Shown piece after piece: positions 27,468 through 36,546 of a stretch of DNA of 64,000 nt (positions are counted from its first letter, which is position 1; the number at the start of each line of letters is the position of its first letter). The DNA comes from Cephaloticoccus sp. GTDB taxonomy: Bacteria; Verrucomicrobiota; Verrucomicrobiia; Opitutales; Opitutaceae. A program made the translations under genes and the position numbers. The DNA lies in contig JAURHD010000002.1 in assembly GCA_030833445.1 (NCBI GenBank), forward strand, positions 62,001 through 126,000, written 5' to 3'. The notes beneath the pieces are model-generated. The model worked only from the letters and a program-made list of their open reading frames with translations. It was not told where the DNA came from and searched no databases.

Positions 27468-29702
27468 TCAACAACCGGTCGTTTCCATGGCGGCTTCCCG
27501 GCAGGCCTTGAGATCGAGCTTGCCCGTGCCGAGCACTGGAATCTTGTCCACCCGCCGGATTACCTTGGGCACCCATAAACTTGGCAACCCGGCCCCGAGT
27601 AATTTCTCCCGCAATTGGTCCGCCGTGATATCGGTCGTCGTTAACAACACGAGCGCCTCGCCTTTGGTTTCGTCCGGCACGCCCATCACCACGGCGCTAT
27701 AACCATCCTCGTCGTAGAGTTCAAACAGCTCCCCAATCCGTTGTTCAATCGTCCCGTGCGGCACCATCTCCCCACCAATCTTGGAAAAGCGGGATAGCCG
27801 GCCTTCGATGAACAAAAACCCTTCTTCATCCAGACGGCCCAAGTCACCGGTGACAAACCAACCGTCCTGAAAAGCCGCCTGGGTTTTTTCCGCATCGCCG
27901 AGGTAACCGCTGAATACGTTGGCGCCGCGGAACCACACAATCCCCGCCTCGCCCGCGGGCACTTCCTCGCCGGTTTCCGGATGCACGATCCGCGCCGTCA
28001 TGCCGGGCAGCAACCGGCCGACCGAACCGGCTTTCTTCCCCACCTGGGGTTCCGCCGTAAACGTCGTGATCGGTGGATGCGGCTGGTTGATGTTGCTGGC
28101 CGGGGTCGTTTCCGTGAGCCCGTAGCCCTGCATGATCTCCAGGTGGAACTGCTTCATGAAAGCCTCGTAGAGATCGTCCGGCAGTTTTTCCGCCCCGGTC
28201 ACGACGAGTTCCAGGGAGCGCAATTCACCCGGCTTCGCCTTGCGGAGGATCGGCCGCACAAAGGTCGGCGCGCCGATCAACACCGTGGCCGACTCCTCGT
28301 GGATGGCATCAATAATCTTCCGGGTATCGAGCGGACTCGGCACCGTGACCACCCGGCAACCGCGGATCAGCGGATACCACAGCGTGATGGTAAAACCGAA
28401 GGAGTGAAACACCGGCAGGCAACCCAACAAGGAACACCGCTCGGGCAGAATCGAAAGCGATGAAACCTGCGCACAATTCGCGAGAATATTGCGGTGTGAT
28501 AGCGCGACACCTTTCGGTTCTCCCGAACTGCCACTGGTGAACAGAAGTCCGGCCTCGCTGCGATCCCCAACGGTCGGCAGGCCGAGCATGGCGGGAATCA
28601 ATTGATTCGGCAGCACCCACGCGGCGATCAGCCAGGGCAAAATCGCCTTTTTGCCACCCATGGCTTCAATCTCCTTCCGCAGGTCCAAGGTGCGTTCCGG
28701 CCAAGGGAAGTTGGGCACCTTGGTTTTCATGATGTCGGCGCTGATCACGGTTTTCACCCCGCCGATCCGCATACTGACCTCGAGTGCCGATCGACCGGTG
28801 GTGAAATTGAGATTCACTGGAACCTTGCCCGCGCAGGCCACCGCCAGATTCGCAATAAAGGCTCCCGCTCCCGGTGGCAGCACAATCCCTACCCGGTGCT
28901 CCGGCACCGTTCGTTTAATGTGCCGCGATAGTGCGGCGGCGGCGGCCAACAGTTGACCGGCCTTGACTGGTTTTCGATCCGCGGTGCGATCGATAACTTG
29001 CAACCGAGCCGGCTGCTTGGCGAGGGACCGCACACACTCCCGAGCCAGATGCCGGCGCAAAACGGGTCGCTGTTCAAAGGCATCTGCACCGAGGTCCAAC
29101 ATCAGCTTGCGGGCGTGAGCGGGTTCAGCCTCCTCGGGGGTCATCGGCTTTCCAAATGCCACAAATATCGGCGTGGGCATCAGTCGCGGTGATTTCCACA
29201 AGTAAGTATTGCCGGCGAACGAAAAGACCGAGCCCCAGATGCCATCAATGAATGCCGGCACCACGGGCACGTTGGCTTTGCGAGCCAAGACCTCGAAACC
29301 GCGTTTGATGACCATCAGTTGACCGGTGCGCGATATCTGCCCCTCAGGAAACACCGCCACCACTTCGCCGGCCGCCAAGGCCCGGATGGCCTGACGCATG
29401 CCGTCGGAGGCGCTTTTACTCGAAATCCCGATCGCGCCACTCCAGCGGAAAACCAGGTCAAAAAACCAATGGGTCCGCAGCGCCTTGTGCCCCATGAAGC
29501 GAATCGGGCGCGGACAGGCCAGTTGCAACAGGACCGGGTCCACGTATGAAAGATGATTGGCAATGATCAGCACCCCGCCTTGCGCCGGTATATCCAAAGA
29601 ACCTGAGGAACGCACCCGATACAACAGCCGGGCAATCGTTGCCGCGATCAACTCTAGCGGACGAGGCAGATAGGAACGCTTGGGGTTTAGCGGGGAAAGC
29701 AT
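27468..29702 (-). CDS. Fused acyltransferase / acyl-CoA (acyl-ACP) synthetase, Aas-like
   Basis: A 744-residue two-domain lipid enzyme. The N-terminal PlsC-type acyltransferase (about 20-230) has the HX4D motif in NHLSYVDPVLL, plus FPEGQISR and VPVVPAFIDG. The C-terminal AMP-forming ligase (about 235-744) has the P-loop LLFTSGSSGEPKGVALSHRN, the GYGLTETTP motif and the hinge segment FVTGDLGRLDEEGF. This matches the Aas class that re-acylates lysophospholipids, but the multi-spanning transporter domain seen in some family members is absent. Four bases separate it from the sialidase-like gene. Activity on fatty acids is inferred from both domains; cytoplasmic face of the inner membrane expected. 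Confidence 0.88.
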   Translation of the reverse strand: MLSPLNPKRSYLPRPLELIAATIARLLYRVRSSGSLDIPAQGGVLIIANHLSYVDPVLLQLACPRPIRFMGHKALRTHWFFDLVFRWSGAIGISSKSASDGMRQAIRALAAGEVVAVFPEGQISRTGQLMVIKRGFEVLARKANVPVVPAFIDGIWGSVFSFAGNTYLWKSPRLMPTPIFVAFGKPMTPEEAEPAHARKLMLDLGADAFEQRPVLRRHLARECVRSLAKQPARLQVIDRTADRKPVKAGQLLAAAAALSRHIKRTVPEHRVGIVLPPGAGAFIANLAVACAGKVPVNLNFTTGRSALEVSMRIGGVKTVISADIMKTKVPNFPWPERTLDLRKEIEAMGGKKAILPWLIAAWVLPNQLIPAMLGLPTVGDRSEAGLLFTSGSSGEPKGVALSHRNILANCAQVSSLSILPERCSLLGCLPVFHSFGFTITLWYPLIRGCRVVTVPSPLDTRKIIDAIHEESATVLIGAPTFVRPILRKAKPGELRSLELVVTGAEKLPDDLYEAFMKQFHLEIMQGYGLTETTPASNINQPHPPITTFTAEPQVGKKAGSVGRLLPGMTARIVHPETGEEVPAGEAGIVWFRGANVFSGYLGDAEKTQAAFQDGWFVTGDLGRLDEEGFLFIEGRLSRFSKIGGEMVPHGTIEQRIGELFELYDEDGYSAVVMGVPDETKGEALVLLTTTDITADQLREKLLGAGLPSLWVPKVIRRVDKIPVLGTGKLDLKACREAAMETTGC

Positions 29703-29763
29703 GAGCCTGACCCTATGCCGACAGTGCCGGGGAATTTTTCAAAGCTTTTCGATCCGCTATTTC

Positions 29764-30432
29764 CTAATCACGTGTAGGCTTCGGTCTAGCCTGAGACTGT
29801 TTCTGCCATTGCCGGAGGTCATGGGCCAAAGCCCCAAACCCACCGGGAAAATCCGCTTCCAACCTTCGTGCATCACCCCGATGACGCTGGACTTCGCGCA
29901 AGGCGCAATCGATCTCCCACTGCAACGAGGGACGCGTGGTGCCGTAGACCCGCTGCTTTAAATCCTTGCGTGAATACGGAGCCCGCCCGGCTTCCTGTCC
30001 CCGGGTCCATGCCTCCTCCGTTACGCTTTCATCCCGCCCGCACAAATACCATGCCTCAATTGCCGGCACGGCCAGCCCGACGCAGCGCATCACCCGGTCA
30101 CGACCGCGGGCCGGCGGGAGTCGTTTGGTCGCCCGGCGAAAAACCGCCCGCAATTGGCACAAGCGGCACTGCGGATGAAAATAATCCTCCGCCTCATGGG
30201 CCGGGGTGTGCACGACCGAGTCATCCGAGTCGACCACCACGATCAGCCCGTCCGCATCGGTTTTGAAATGCAGGTGCCGGACGATCGCTGGCAGCACTTG
30301 GGCAACATTGGGCCAGCCCCGCGCCCGCAAATGCGGATGCACCCGCTGGACCTCGGTTTGCAGAACGGCCTCGGCCAAGACCAGCACCCCGACTTCGTCC
30401 GCCGGTGATTCGCTCAGGAGTGCGAGTTTCAT
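29764..30432 (-). CDS. Uncharacterised TOPRIM-like acidic-motif protein, partner of ATPase
   Basis: A 222-residue protein of no named family I can confirm. It has a pattern like TOPRIM/DUF4276-type nucleases: an early acidic cluster (S7-E8-S-P-A-D12-E13), a strand ending in acidic residues (IVVVDSDD, with D68, D70, D71), and AVPAIEAWYLCGRD with E126, a segment typical of such proteins. C89 and C92 form a CxxC (PQCRLC) that may bind metal. The gene follows the AAA ATPase gene on the same strand, about 175 bases downstream, with a REP-like element between. I infer a nuclease-like partner, possibly in an antiphage pair; nothing in the sequence proves cleavage activity. Confidence 0.7.
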   Translation of the reverse strand: MKLALLSESPADEVGVLVLAEAVLQTEVQRVHPHLRARGWPNVAQVLPAIVRHLHFKTDADGLIVVVDSDDSVVHTPAHEAEDYFHPQCRLCQLRAVFRRATKRLPPARGRDRVMRCVGLAVPAIEAWYLCGRDESVTEEAWTRGQEAGRAPYSRKDLKQRVYGTTRPSLQWEIDCALREVQRHRGDARRLEADFPGGFGALAHDLRQWQKQSQARPKPTRD

Positions 30433-30469
30433 GCCGCGCTCCTCTGCCTGGGTTGGGCACCAATTTGTT

Positions 30470-30544
30470 GTAGGGCGGGGTCGCCTGACCCCGCCAACAA
30501 AAGCAAATCAATGCACAAGGCGGGATCAGGCGATCCCGCCCTAC
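30470..30544. repeat. REP-like paired hairpins, GTAG heads
   Basis: Left unit: GTAG head (30470-30473), stem GGCGGGGTC (30474-30482), loop GCCT, GACCCCGCC (30487-30495). After a 23-base spacer the mirrored right unit follows: GGCGGGATC (30519-30527), loop AGGC, GATCCCGCC (30532-30540), CTAC (30541-30544). Both units have a 4-base head and a 4-base GCCT loop when read outward-in, the layout of REP sequences mobilised by RAYT (REP-associated tyrosine transposase) proteins. No RAYT gene is in the window. It separates the ATPase and TOPRIM-like genes. Confidence 0.85.
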
Positions 30545-30607
30545 ATTTCTGCGACAAATACCCGCACGTCACCTGCCTCGCTGTCGGAATATTAATAAAT
30601 TCCTTCA

Positions 30608-31600
30608 TCATTCTTCGGGCACCCCACCCAAAATGCCGCTGAACCACAGGTCGCCCAACGACCCCTCGGCCAGGAGTTCCGGCAGGTCCTCGCGATCCGA
30701 CAATCGTTCGAAATGCGCCGCGTTGCCCACCTTGTGCGAGATGACGATTTCCTCGGGATGATCCCGGAACAGATCCAGCAGGTAGGGCGAATGCGTGGTC
30801 GCGATCACCTGCACCGGCGGACGCTTCAGTCCCGCGGTCTCGGGATAACTCAACCGGTAAAGCAGGTCGCGCACTTCGCGCAGCATCCGCGGATGGATGC
30901 CGCGGTCGATCTCCTCGATGCACACCACCGACGGCGGCTGCGGATGAAAGGCCAGCACCATCATGCCGAGGACGTAGAGCGTGCCTTGGGAAAGGTTGTC
31001 CGCCGTCACCTCGCCCGGTTCATCGCGCAGCTTCAAGGCGAGCTGCACGGATCCCTTCGCCGTGCGCGCAAAATTCATGCGACTGAATTCCGGCATGATC
31101 CGGAGCAACTCCTGCTCCAGCGCGGCAAAGGTCTCCGGATGTTGCGCGGCCAAGGTCGAGAGCACCACGGAGAGATTCGCGCCGTTGCTCACCAGCTCCA
31201 GGGTCGGCTTGTCCTCGCAGACCTCCGCCATGGCATAATGGTCAAACAGGTAGGCGCGAATGCCCCCGATGGCTTGCTCCACCGCCGCCCGACCGGACTC
31301 GCCGGCGGGACTGAACTCGATCCGGTCGCAAACGAGATCCGAGACACAAGACAGGCGCACGGTCACCTGCTCGTGTGGCGCGGCCAGTTGGAATTCGATA
31401 CGGGCGCCTTCGGATTGCGCTTCCCCTGGCGTCGCGTTCTTTCCGGTCTGGAGTCGCGCGAGCGTGCGCAGCCGCAGCAACGCTTGGATCAGGCTCGTCT
31501 TGCCGCTGCCATTGGGCCCCAACACGAGATTAAACGGCAGCAACGCAATCTGCGCATCCCGCAGGGCCTTGAAATTATGGAAGGTGACCGACGCAATCAC
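30608..31600 (-). CDS. AAA-type ABC/OLD-like ATPase (AAA_21 type)
   Basis: A 330-residue ATPase taken from the GTG at 31600 (VIASVTFHNFKALRDAQ), the usual first strand of AAA_21/RecF-like ATPases; the frame is open 18 codons further from a TTG. Walker A is GPNGSGKTS (28-36). The ABC signature is NLSQGTL (202-208), Walker B is VVCIEEID (225-232) with two acidic residues, and the H-loop is ATTHSPY (267-273). There is no long coiled coil, so it is closer to the short OLD/AAA15-21 ATPases than to SMC or RecN. A TOPRIM-like gene lies downstream on the same strand. Such ATPase/TOPRIM pairs are known in antiphage systems; here the link is inferred. Confidence 0.88.
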   Translation of the reverse strand: MIASVTFHNFKALRDAQIALLPFNLVLGPNGSGKTSLIQALLRLRTLARLQTGKNATPGEAQSEGARIEFQLAAPHEQVTVRLSCVSDLVCDRIEFSPAGESGRAAVEQAIGGIRAYLFDHYAMAEVCEDKPTLELVSNGANLSVVLSTLAAQHPETFAALEQELLRIMPEFSRMNFARTAKGSVQLALKLRDEPGEVTADNLSQGTLYVLGMMVLAFHPQPPSVVCIEEIDRGIHPRMLREVRDLLYRLSYPETAGLKRPPVQVIATTHSPYLLDLFRDHPEEIVISHKVGNAAHFERLSDREDLPELLAEGSLGDLWFSGILGGVPEE

Positions 31601-31684
31601 GCCCCGAGCATGCACGCCTCCACACGAACGACAAGGCCATCCGCCTGTTCTCAACCGGATACACTCAACGCTCCCTCAACAAAG

Positions 31685-31939
31685 CTATCTCCACAATACA
31701 AGTATGATAAATCCAAGGAGAGGGACGGTCCATAGTTCATAAACAAACCCCCTTAACCGTAGCCCTCTTTCAGTAAGCAACTCCTTTGGCGGCAATTCAA
31801 TTCGCTTAATGAACCTCTTGGTGTTTTCGGGATCTCTGAGTTTCTCTGGGTCGCCATGGTATCTTAGTCTATACTTCACAAGCATACCGGAAACGAATGT
31901 CACAAAAATAAACCACATTAACGCCTGTTTGGGACTCAT
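31685..31939 (-). CDS. Small two-TM hypothetical membrane protein
   Basis: An 84-residue protein with an N-terminal membrane segment (about 6-22, ALMWFIFVTFVSGMLV), a charged middle (PEKLRDPENTKRFIKRIEL) and a C-terminal segment (about 66-83, YELWTVPLLGFIILVLW). The charge distribution and two terminal TMs make it a believable gene rather than chance. The surrounding DNA is clearly richer in A+T than its neighbours, suggesting recent arrival. It lies upstream of the ATPase gene on the same strand with an 84-base gap; membership in that operon is possible but not shown. No family is recognised. Confidence 0.58.
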   Translation of the reverse strand: MSPKQALMWFIFVTFVSGMLVKYRLRYHGDPEKLRDPENTKRFIKRIELPPKELLTERGLRLRGFVYELWTVPLLGFIILVLWR

Positions 31940-32078
31940 AGGACTAATCGTGAGGGAAATATATTATCGACATGATTTTCATAACAACGTGTTCGCACAT
32001 CCACTGCTAAATACTTATACGAAACTTACTGTTATAACGCAGATCTGGGTGCCTTCGGAATATCCGTCATCTGCGGTA

Positions 32079-35000
32079 TCACTTCCCCAGCAACCGATTG
32101 AGCAAGTCGCTCGCGCCGCCACTCTCCATCGCGACTTTTACGAGGGCATTCTTGAGTTCCGAAGTATCGGGCTTCAGCAGCGTGCCGGTGACCCGCAGTG
32201 GCAGCGTGCAGACGGCGTAACCCAAATCATCCTTCTCGGTGGCAAGCAGGTTCAAATAGCGCAATACATCCGCGGTGCGTCCCCGGGCCTTCATTTCCAA
32301 GGCCAGGTTCAGTGGTTGGTTCATAAAGTCCAAGTCGTCCTGATAGCGCAACTGCCCGTCTCCGCTCAGTCGCATCTCAGGTGCGATCAGCGCGAATTCC
32401 CGCAAATTCGTGTTGAGGTCCGCATCCCGGTTCACCGCGACATTCAATTGGTCATACTTGATTGCGGTCAGGAGTTGCGACAGCTCTGCCACCGCCTGTG
32501 CTTTGCTGGCGAGCCCGGTAACATCCTTGTTGATGCCGAGGGCGCCGACCACGTTGCCTAAGAATGCCCCTACTGCGGCCACCTTGCCCACATGCTCCAC
32601 CTGATTCGAAACATTGGCGGAGAGTAACCGGAACACTCCGGCGGTGCTGGTCAGTTTCACATCCCCGCCGATATTGGCGGCGAGTTTTTCCAGATCGCGG
32701 CCTTGGGAAGTCAGGGTGGAGTTTAAATTAAAACGGCCGTCAATCTGCGCCGGATTACGGGCATTATAGGCCTTGAAGAAAGGGGCCGAATCAAACTCCC
32801 GGGCAGCCAGTTCGGTCCGCAAAGCATAGGGCGTTTTCATTTCCGGCACATAGGTTAGCGCCCCATCCAATTTCATTGCGCCCTGATTACCGATGCCGGC
32901 ATGCACGTTATCTAAAGTCAGCGCGCCTTCGTTGATCCGCACCGCGCCGGCCACATCTTTGAGTTCAAAATACTCATCGTAATGCAACTGGGTAATCGCG
33001 AGGTCGATCACCCCACTGAGACCTGCCCAGAAAGGGGCATCTACCTCCGGAGCCGCCGCTTCCTTGAGCGTAGTGGGCACCGCGGCCAGCCCGGCCAACA
33101 ACTGCATATCGGACAGATAGATCTTCTTGCCGTTCAACTGACCGGCAAGGTGATAACCCGCAGCTTGAGGAGTCAGTGTCCCCTTGATTCCGGGATCGGA
33201 TACCCGTGGGCCCATGGTCATCTGTAAAGGCAGGTTGAAGGCGATCTCCCCATTCGCGCCCAAACCCGCCTGAATCGAACCCGCAATGTTCGGCAGGACC
33301 GTGCCAGCCACATCCGCCAGCTCACTCAAGCTGAATTCACCCTGCACTTCGCTGGCCTCACTCAAAGTCAGCAGGATGTCCGCCGCGAATTTACCTTTCG
33401 ATACGGCAACCTCGTCGCGCAGTATCGGTTGCCGCAAGAGTGGAACCAATCCGACCTGAAGCGAAACTGAGGCTTTGATCGGCTGATCTGAACCGATCAA
33501 TTGACCGGCCTTCAGTTTCAGGGTCGCGATGTTCGCACCGGCACTGTCCACTTTCAGATTGTCCAGTGCCACTTGCCAGCCACTAGGGCCATATTCGGCC
33601 AGCAGACACAGCGTAAGATCCAGTGCTTCAGCCAGCGCCTGCCCCTCGTGGGATACGGAGAGATTGCCGATGCGCAGACCCTCAACCGTGTGCACCTCTA
33701 CCCCGCCATCCCGCGCACTGGCGACGAGTCGACCATTGATCCGCCCTTGCTGGAGGGCCACCGGATCCACCAAAGGCCCCACCCACTCAACCGGCAGGTC
33801 TTGAACCTCCACGGCGAGCAAATCCGCCGTCGGATCTGCCACCTTCATTTCGCCACTCGCCAGATTGAATTCGAAAGCTTGCAGCGCGGCGATCCCGAGC
33901 ACCGGCTGCGGGTGGTTGATATCAATTTTCAATTTATCCACCCGGCTGACTGCATCCATCTGGGTCAGATCAAACTCACTGAAAAGCGTCACCGCCCCGA
34001 CTTCGGCCAAGGAAGGAATAACCACTTCCAAGCGATCCAAAGTCGTCTTGATCCGGCCGGCCGTGTGAATTTCCGCAAACAGCGTGTCCGTTTCAAACAT
34101 CCCTGCGCCGACCGCTTCAAAGGTGGGCAAAGACCGGCCCAAGACAAACGGAGCCACATCCGTGTCGCGCATATCCACCCGCCAAACCCCGCCAAAGCGG
34201 GAGGCGTTCTCCGGCAGATTGGCCTGCACATCCAGCAGTCGCTTCCCGACAGTCTGCAGGGTCAGCGCATAATCTTCGCCGCCATTGATTTTGGCGGCCG
34301 ATAGTTCGGCACTCAGCTGCACCCCTTGCGGGAATGCCCCTCCCACCGCCTGCGAATTCAAATCGGCGGAAAATTTGGCGAAAGTCCGGGGCGAATCCAT
34401 CAGGGCACTTACGGTTCCACCGACTTTCAAACGGTCCACCGGACCGCCCATACCGGTCAGATCAGTCTGAGCATCGATATTGAAGACGCCATTATGACCG
34501 GCCTGAAGTCCACCCCCAAGCAGACTTACCCGCAGCGTGACTGGTTTGTTGCCCGGTCCAGCCGGAACGATGACCTCACCTTCAAGAATGGCCCCATCAA
34601 GCGAAAGATCGACCGGCAACTCAAGTTGGGCAAACACGCCGGCAAATGCATCACTAAGGGACGGGACGGGAACGGCGGCAGCATGTGCGGTGGAGATAAG
34701 GGAAAAATCCGCACGGTGAGCCGCATTGGCTGCGGTTTTGGTCACCTTCGGAGTATAGCGTGTAAGATCAAGGGTCCACCCCCGGGCCACCAGTTTAGTG
34801 ATCGCAACTTCGTGTTTCCAGGCAGCGGCGACCACGGGAAAGTCGGCCTGGAGTTGCGGCAAAGTCAGCACGGCGCCCGACAGTTCAAATTTGCCCTGCT
34901 CAAGATTCAGCTGGTGCCAGCCAACCCTCACCTGCCCGATCTCGGCGCCGAGTTCAGGTTGATTGGCTAAAATCTTGCGGGCCACCCATGTCTGCACCGG

Positions 35001-35087
35001 CGAGGTCATCGCCAGAACCAACAGGATGAGCAGGGCCGAGCAGAGTCCGCCCAGCACCCAAACCAGTTTTTTTAGCCCGGCTTTCAT
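32079..35087 (-). CDS. AsmA-like/DUF748-type envelope protein
   Basis: A 1002-residue protein starting MKAGLKKLVWVLGGLCSALLIL (an ATG three codons upstream is also possible). One N-terminal TM anchors it in the inner membrane, with the rest in the periplasm. The repeating beta-rich pattern fits AsmA-like and DUF748-type proteins, thought to bridge lipids between membranes. The C-terminal region resembles AsmA C-terminal domains: LEKLAANIGGDVKLTSTAGVF, ALIAPEMRLSGDGQLRYQDD and VCTLPLRVTGTLLKPD. It lies 77 bases downstream of the TolC-like gene, probably in or near that transcript. A lipid-transport role is inferred from family only. Confidence 0.82.
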   Translation of the reverse strand: MKAGLKKLVWVLGGLCSALLILLVLAMTSPVQTWVARKILANQPELGAEIGQVRVGWHQLNLEQGKFELSGAVLTLPQLQADFPVVAAAWKHEVAITKLVARGWTLDLTRYTPKVTKTAANAAHRADFSLISTAHAAAVPVPSLSDAFAGVFAQLELPVDLSLDGAILEGEVIVPAGPGNKPVTLRVSLLGGGLQAGHNGVFNIDAQTDLTGMGGPVDRLKVGGTVSALMDSPRTFAKFSADLNSQAVGGAFPQGVQLSAELSAAKINGGEDYALTLQTVGKRLLDVQANLPENASRFGGVWRVDMRDTDVAPFVLGRSLPTFEAVGAGMFETDTLFAEIHTAGRIKTTLDRLEVVIPSLAEVGAVTLFSEFDLTQMDAVSRVDKLKIDINHPQPVLGIAALQAFEFNLASGEMKVADPTADLLAVEVQDLPVEWVGPLVDPVALQQGRINGRLVASARDGGVEVHTVEGLRIGNLSVSHEGQALAEALDLTLCLLAEYGPSGWQVALDNLKVDSAGANIATLKLKAGQLIGSDQPIKASVSLQVGLVPLLRQPILRDEVAVSKGKFAADILLTLSEASEVQGEFSLSELADVAGTVLPNIAGSIQAGLGANGEIAFNLPLQMTMGPRVSDPGIKGTLTPQAAGYHLAGQLNGKKIYLSDMQLLAGLAAVPTTLKEAAAPEVDAPFWAGLSGVIDLAITQLHYDEYFELKDVAGAVRINEGALTLDNVHAGIGNQGAMKLDGALTYVPEMKTPYALRTELAAREFDSAPFFKAYNARNPAQIDGRFNLNSTLTSQGRDLEKLAANIGGDVKLTSTAGVFRLLSANVSNQVEHVGKVAAVGAFLGNVVGALGINKDVTGLASKAQAVAELSQLLTAIKYDQLNVAVNRDADLNTNLREFALIAPEMRLSGDGQLRYQDDLDFMNQPLNLALEMKARGRTADVLRYLNLLATEKDDLGYAVCTLPLRVTGTLLKPDTSELKNALVKVAMESGGASDLLNRLLGK

Positions 35088-35164
35088 GTTTGGCAAAAAG
35101 ACACCGCGAAACTCCGTGAGTTGCGGTATCCGGCATTTTATTCCTATGACGCCGGTTCGGGACT

Positions 35165-36529
35165 TTAGTTGGACAGATACGAATCAGCGTCACCCATGGC
35201 TTTGTGCAGGGATGCCAAGGCGACGTTGTAGCGGTAAAATGCCTGCAATTGATTCAAACGCGCCCGGGTCAATTCGACTTGGCTGGTCAATACATCCAGT
35301 TGGGTGGCCGTGCCCGCGGAATAACGCACCTTTGCGAGGCGCAAGGCTTCATCGGCCTGACCAACCACTTTACCGGATGCATCGACCAATTCCCAAGCTT
35401 CGGTCAGCGAGGAATGGGCGCGACGCACCTCGACATCGATGGCGAGGACGCTTTCTTCCACCGCCAACTTGGTTTGGATCAGACGGGACTTCGCCTGCGC
35501 AGTGCGACCGGCCGTAGCCCGGCCGTCAAAAATATTCCATTGAGCCTGCAGGCCGGCCGTCCAGCCATCACGACGATTAGCCCAACCACTGCCTGGACCA
35601 CCCCGCACCCAGTCATATCGCCCAAAGGCGGCCACTTGAGGCAGGGCCGATGAATGGGAAGCCGTGATCAGCTCCTCACCTGCATCTTCCAACTTGGACA
35701 GACGCTGTAATTCGGGACGATTGCTGCGGGCACGCACCAAGGCATCGTGCAGATCAAAGGTTTCATGATCAGTGACCTCAAGCGAACCGACAAAGGTCGG
35801 AACTTTGGCCAGATTCTCCCCGGATACATTGCTGAAGCCAAGCACCTGCCGGACCTCCTCGATGGCCAGGCGGTAGTCATTGCGGGCAGAAATCAGATCG
35901 GGCTGACCATTGGCCAATGCCACCCGGGCTCGCAGCACCTCGAAGTTAGAAATCGAACCCGCTTCAAATCGATTCTGAGCGTCCTTCAATTGCTCTTCCA
36001 GCAACCGCACGTTCTGCTCCTGCACGGTGACCATTTGCTGGGCCAGCAGCACAGTGTAGAACCGGGTGCGCACCGCGAGCAGCTGCTCGTTAATGATCCC
36101 CTGCAACTCCAACTCCGCAGCCTGGCGGGACAGTGAGGCACTCCGCGTAGAGGCCCGCACCCCACCACCGGCATAGATCACCTGGGTTGCCTGCACGGCA
36201 ATACCCCAGTCGCGGCGTTGGGCCGGAATGGTGTTGGAAACTTCCGGATCATTACCCGTGGCACTGCCGCTTACGGCAACCGTGGGCAATTGCTGGGAAC
36301 TCACTTCGAGCACAATTCCCTCTTGCTCCTTGATGCGCTCCCGCGCCTGACGGATTGCGTGATTGTTATCGAGCGCAAACGCCAGTGCGTATCGGAGGTT
36401 CAGTTCTTCAGGAACCGCATAATTGGGGTCCGGCTGGCCATCACGTTGGAACGGTTCAGGCTGCGCAGGGAGCTGCCCTGCCAAACCGCAGAGGGCCGCG
36501 AACACGGTAATTGATCGAGATATATTCAT
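35165..36529 (-). CDS. TolC family outer-membrane channel
   Basis: A 454-residue outer-membrane efflux channel with a signal peptide (MNISRSITVFAALCGLAGQLPAQ). Long alternating helices typical of TolC repeats carry segments such as LRYALAFALDNNHAIRQARE, FEAGSISNFEVLRARVALA and YSAGTATQLDVLTSQVELTRA, the last two being the internally repeated A-G-x-x-x-x-x-D/E-V-L motif. It is the last gene of the marR-adaptor-RND-channel operon, 17 bases after the RND gene. Together they form a tripartite pump from cytoplasmic membrane to outside. Substrates unknown. Confidence 0.93.
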   Translation of the reverse strand: MNISRSITVFAALCGLAGQLPAQPEPFQRDGQPDPNYAVPEELNLRYALAFALDNNHAIRQARERIKEQEGIVLEVSSQQLPTVAVSGSATGNDPEVSNTIPAQRRDWGIAVQATQVIYAGGGVRASTRSASLSRQAAELELQGIINEQLLAVRTRFYTVLLAQQMVTVQEQNVRLLEEQLKDAQNRFEAGSISNFEVLRARVALANGQPDLISARNDYRLAIEEVRQVLGFSNVSGENLAKVPTFVGSLEVTDHETFDLHDALVRARSNRPELQRLSKLEDAGEELITASHSSALPQVAAFGRYDWVRGGPGSGWANRRDGWTAGLQAQWNIFDGRATAGRTAQAKSRLIQTKLAVEESVLAIDVEVRRAHSSLTEAWELVDASGKVVGQADEALRLAKVRYSAGTATQLDVLTSQVELTRARLNQLQAFYRYNVALASLHKAMGDADSYLSN

Positions 36530-36546
36530 GGGACGAAACCAGATGA

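Noticed and set aside
30470-30544. CRISPR repeat or a simple terminator
   Set aside because: Only two units in opposite orientation with a 23-base spacer, no cas genes, and no T-run; REP-like layout fits better.
29764-31600. Naming the pair PARIS, Gabija or another known system
   Set aside because: The size of the partner protein (222 residues), its motifs and the ATPase length do not clearly match one named system; no helper genes are visible. Left as unnamed.
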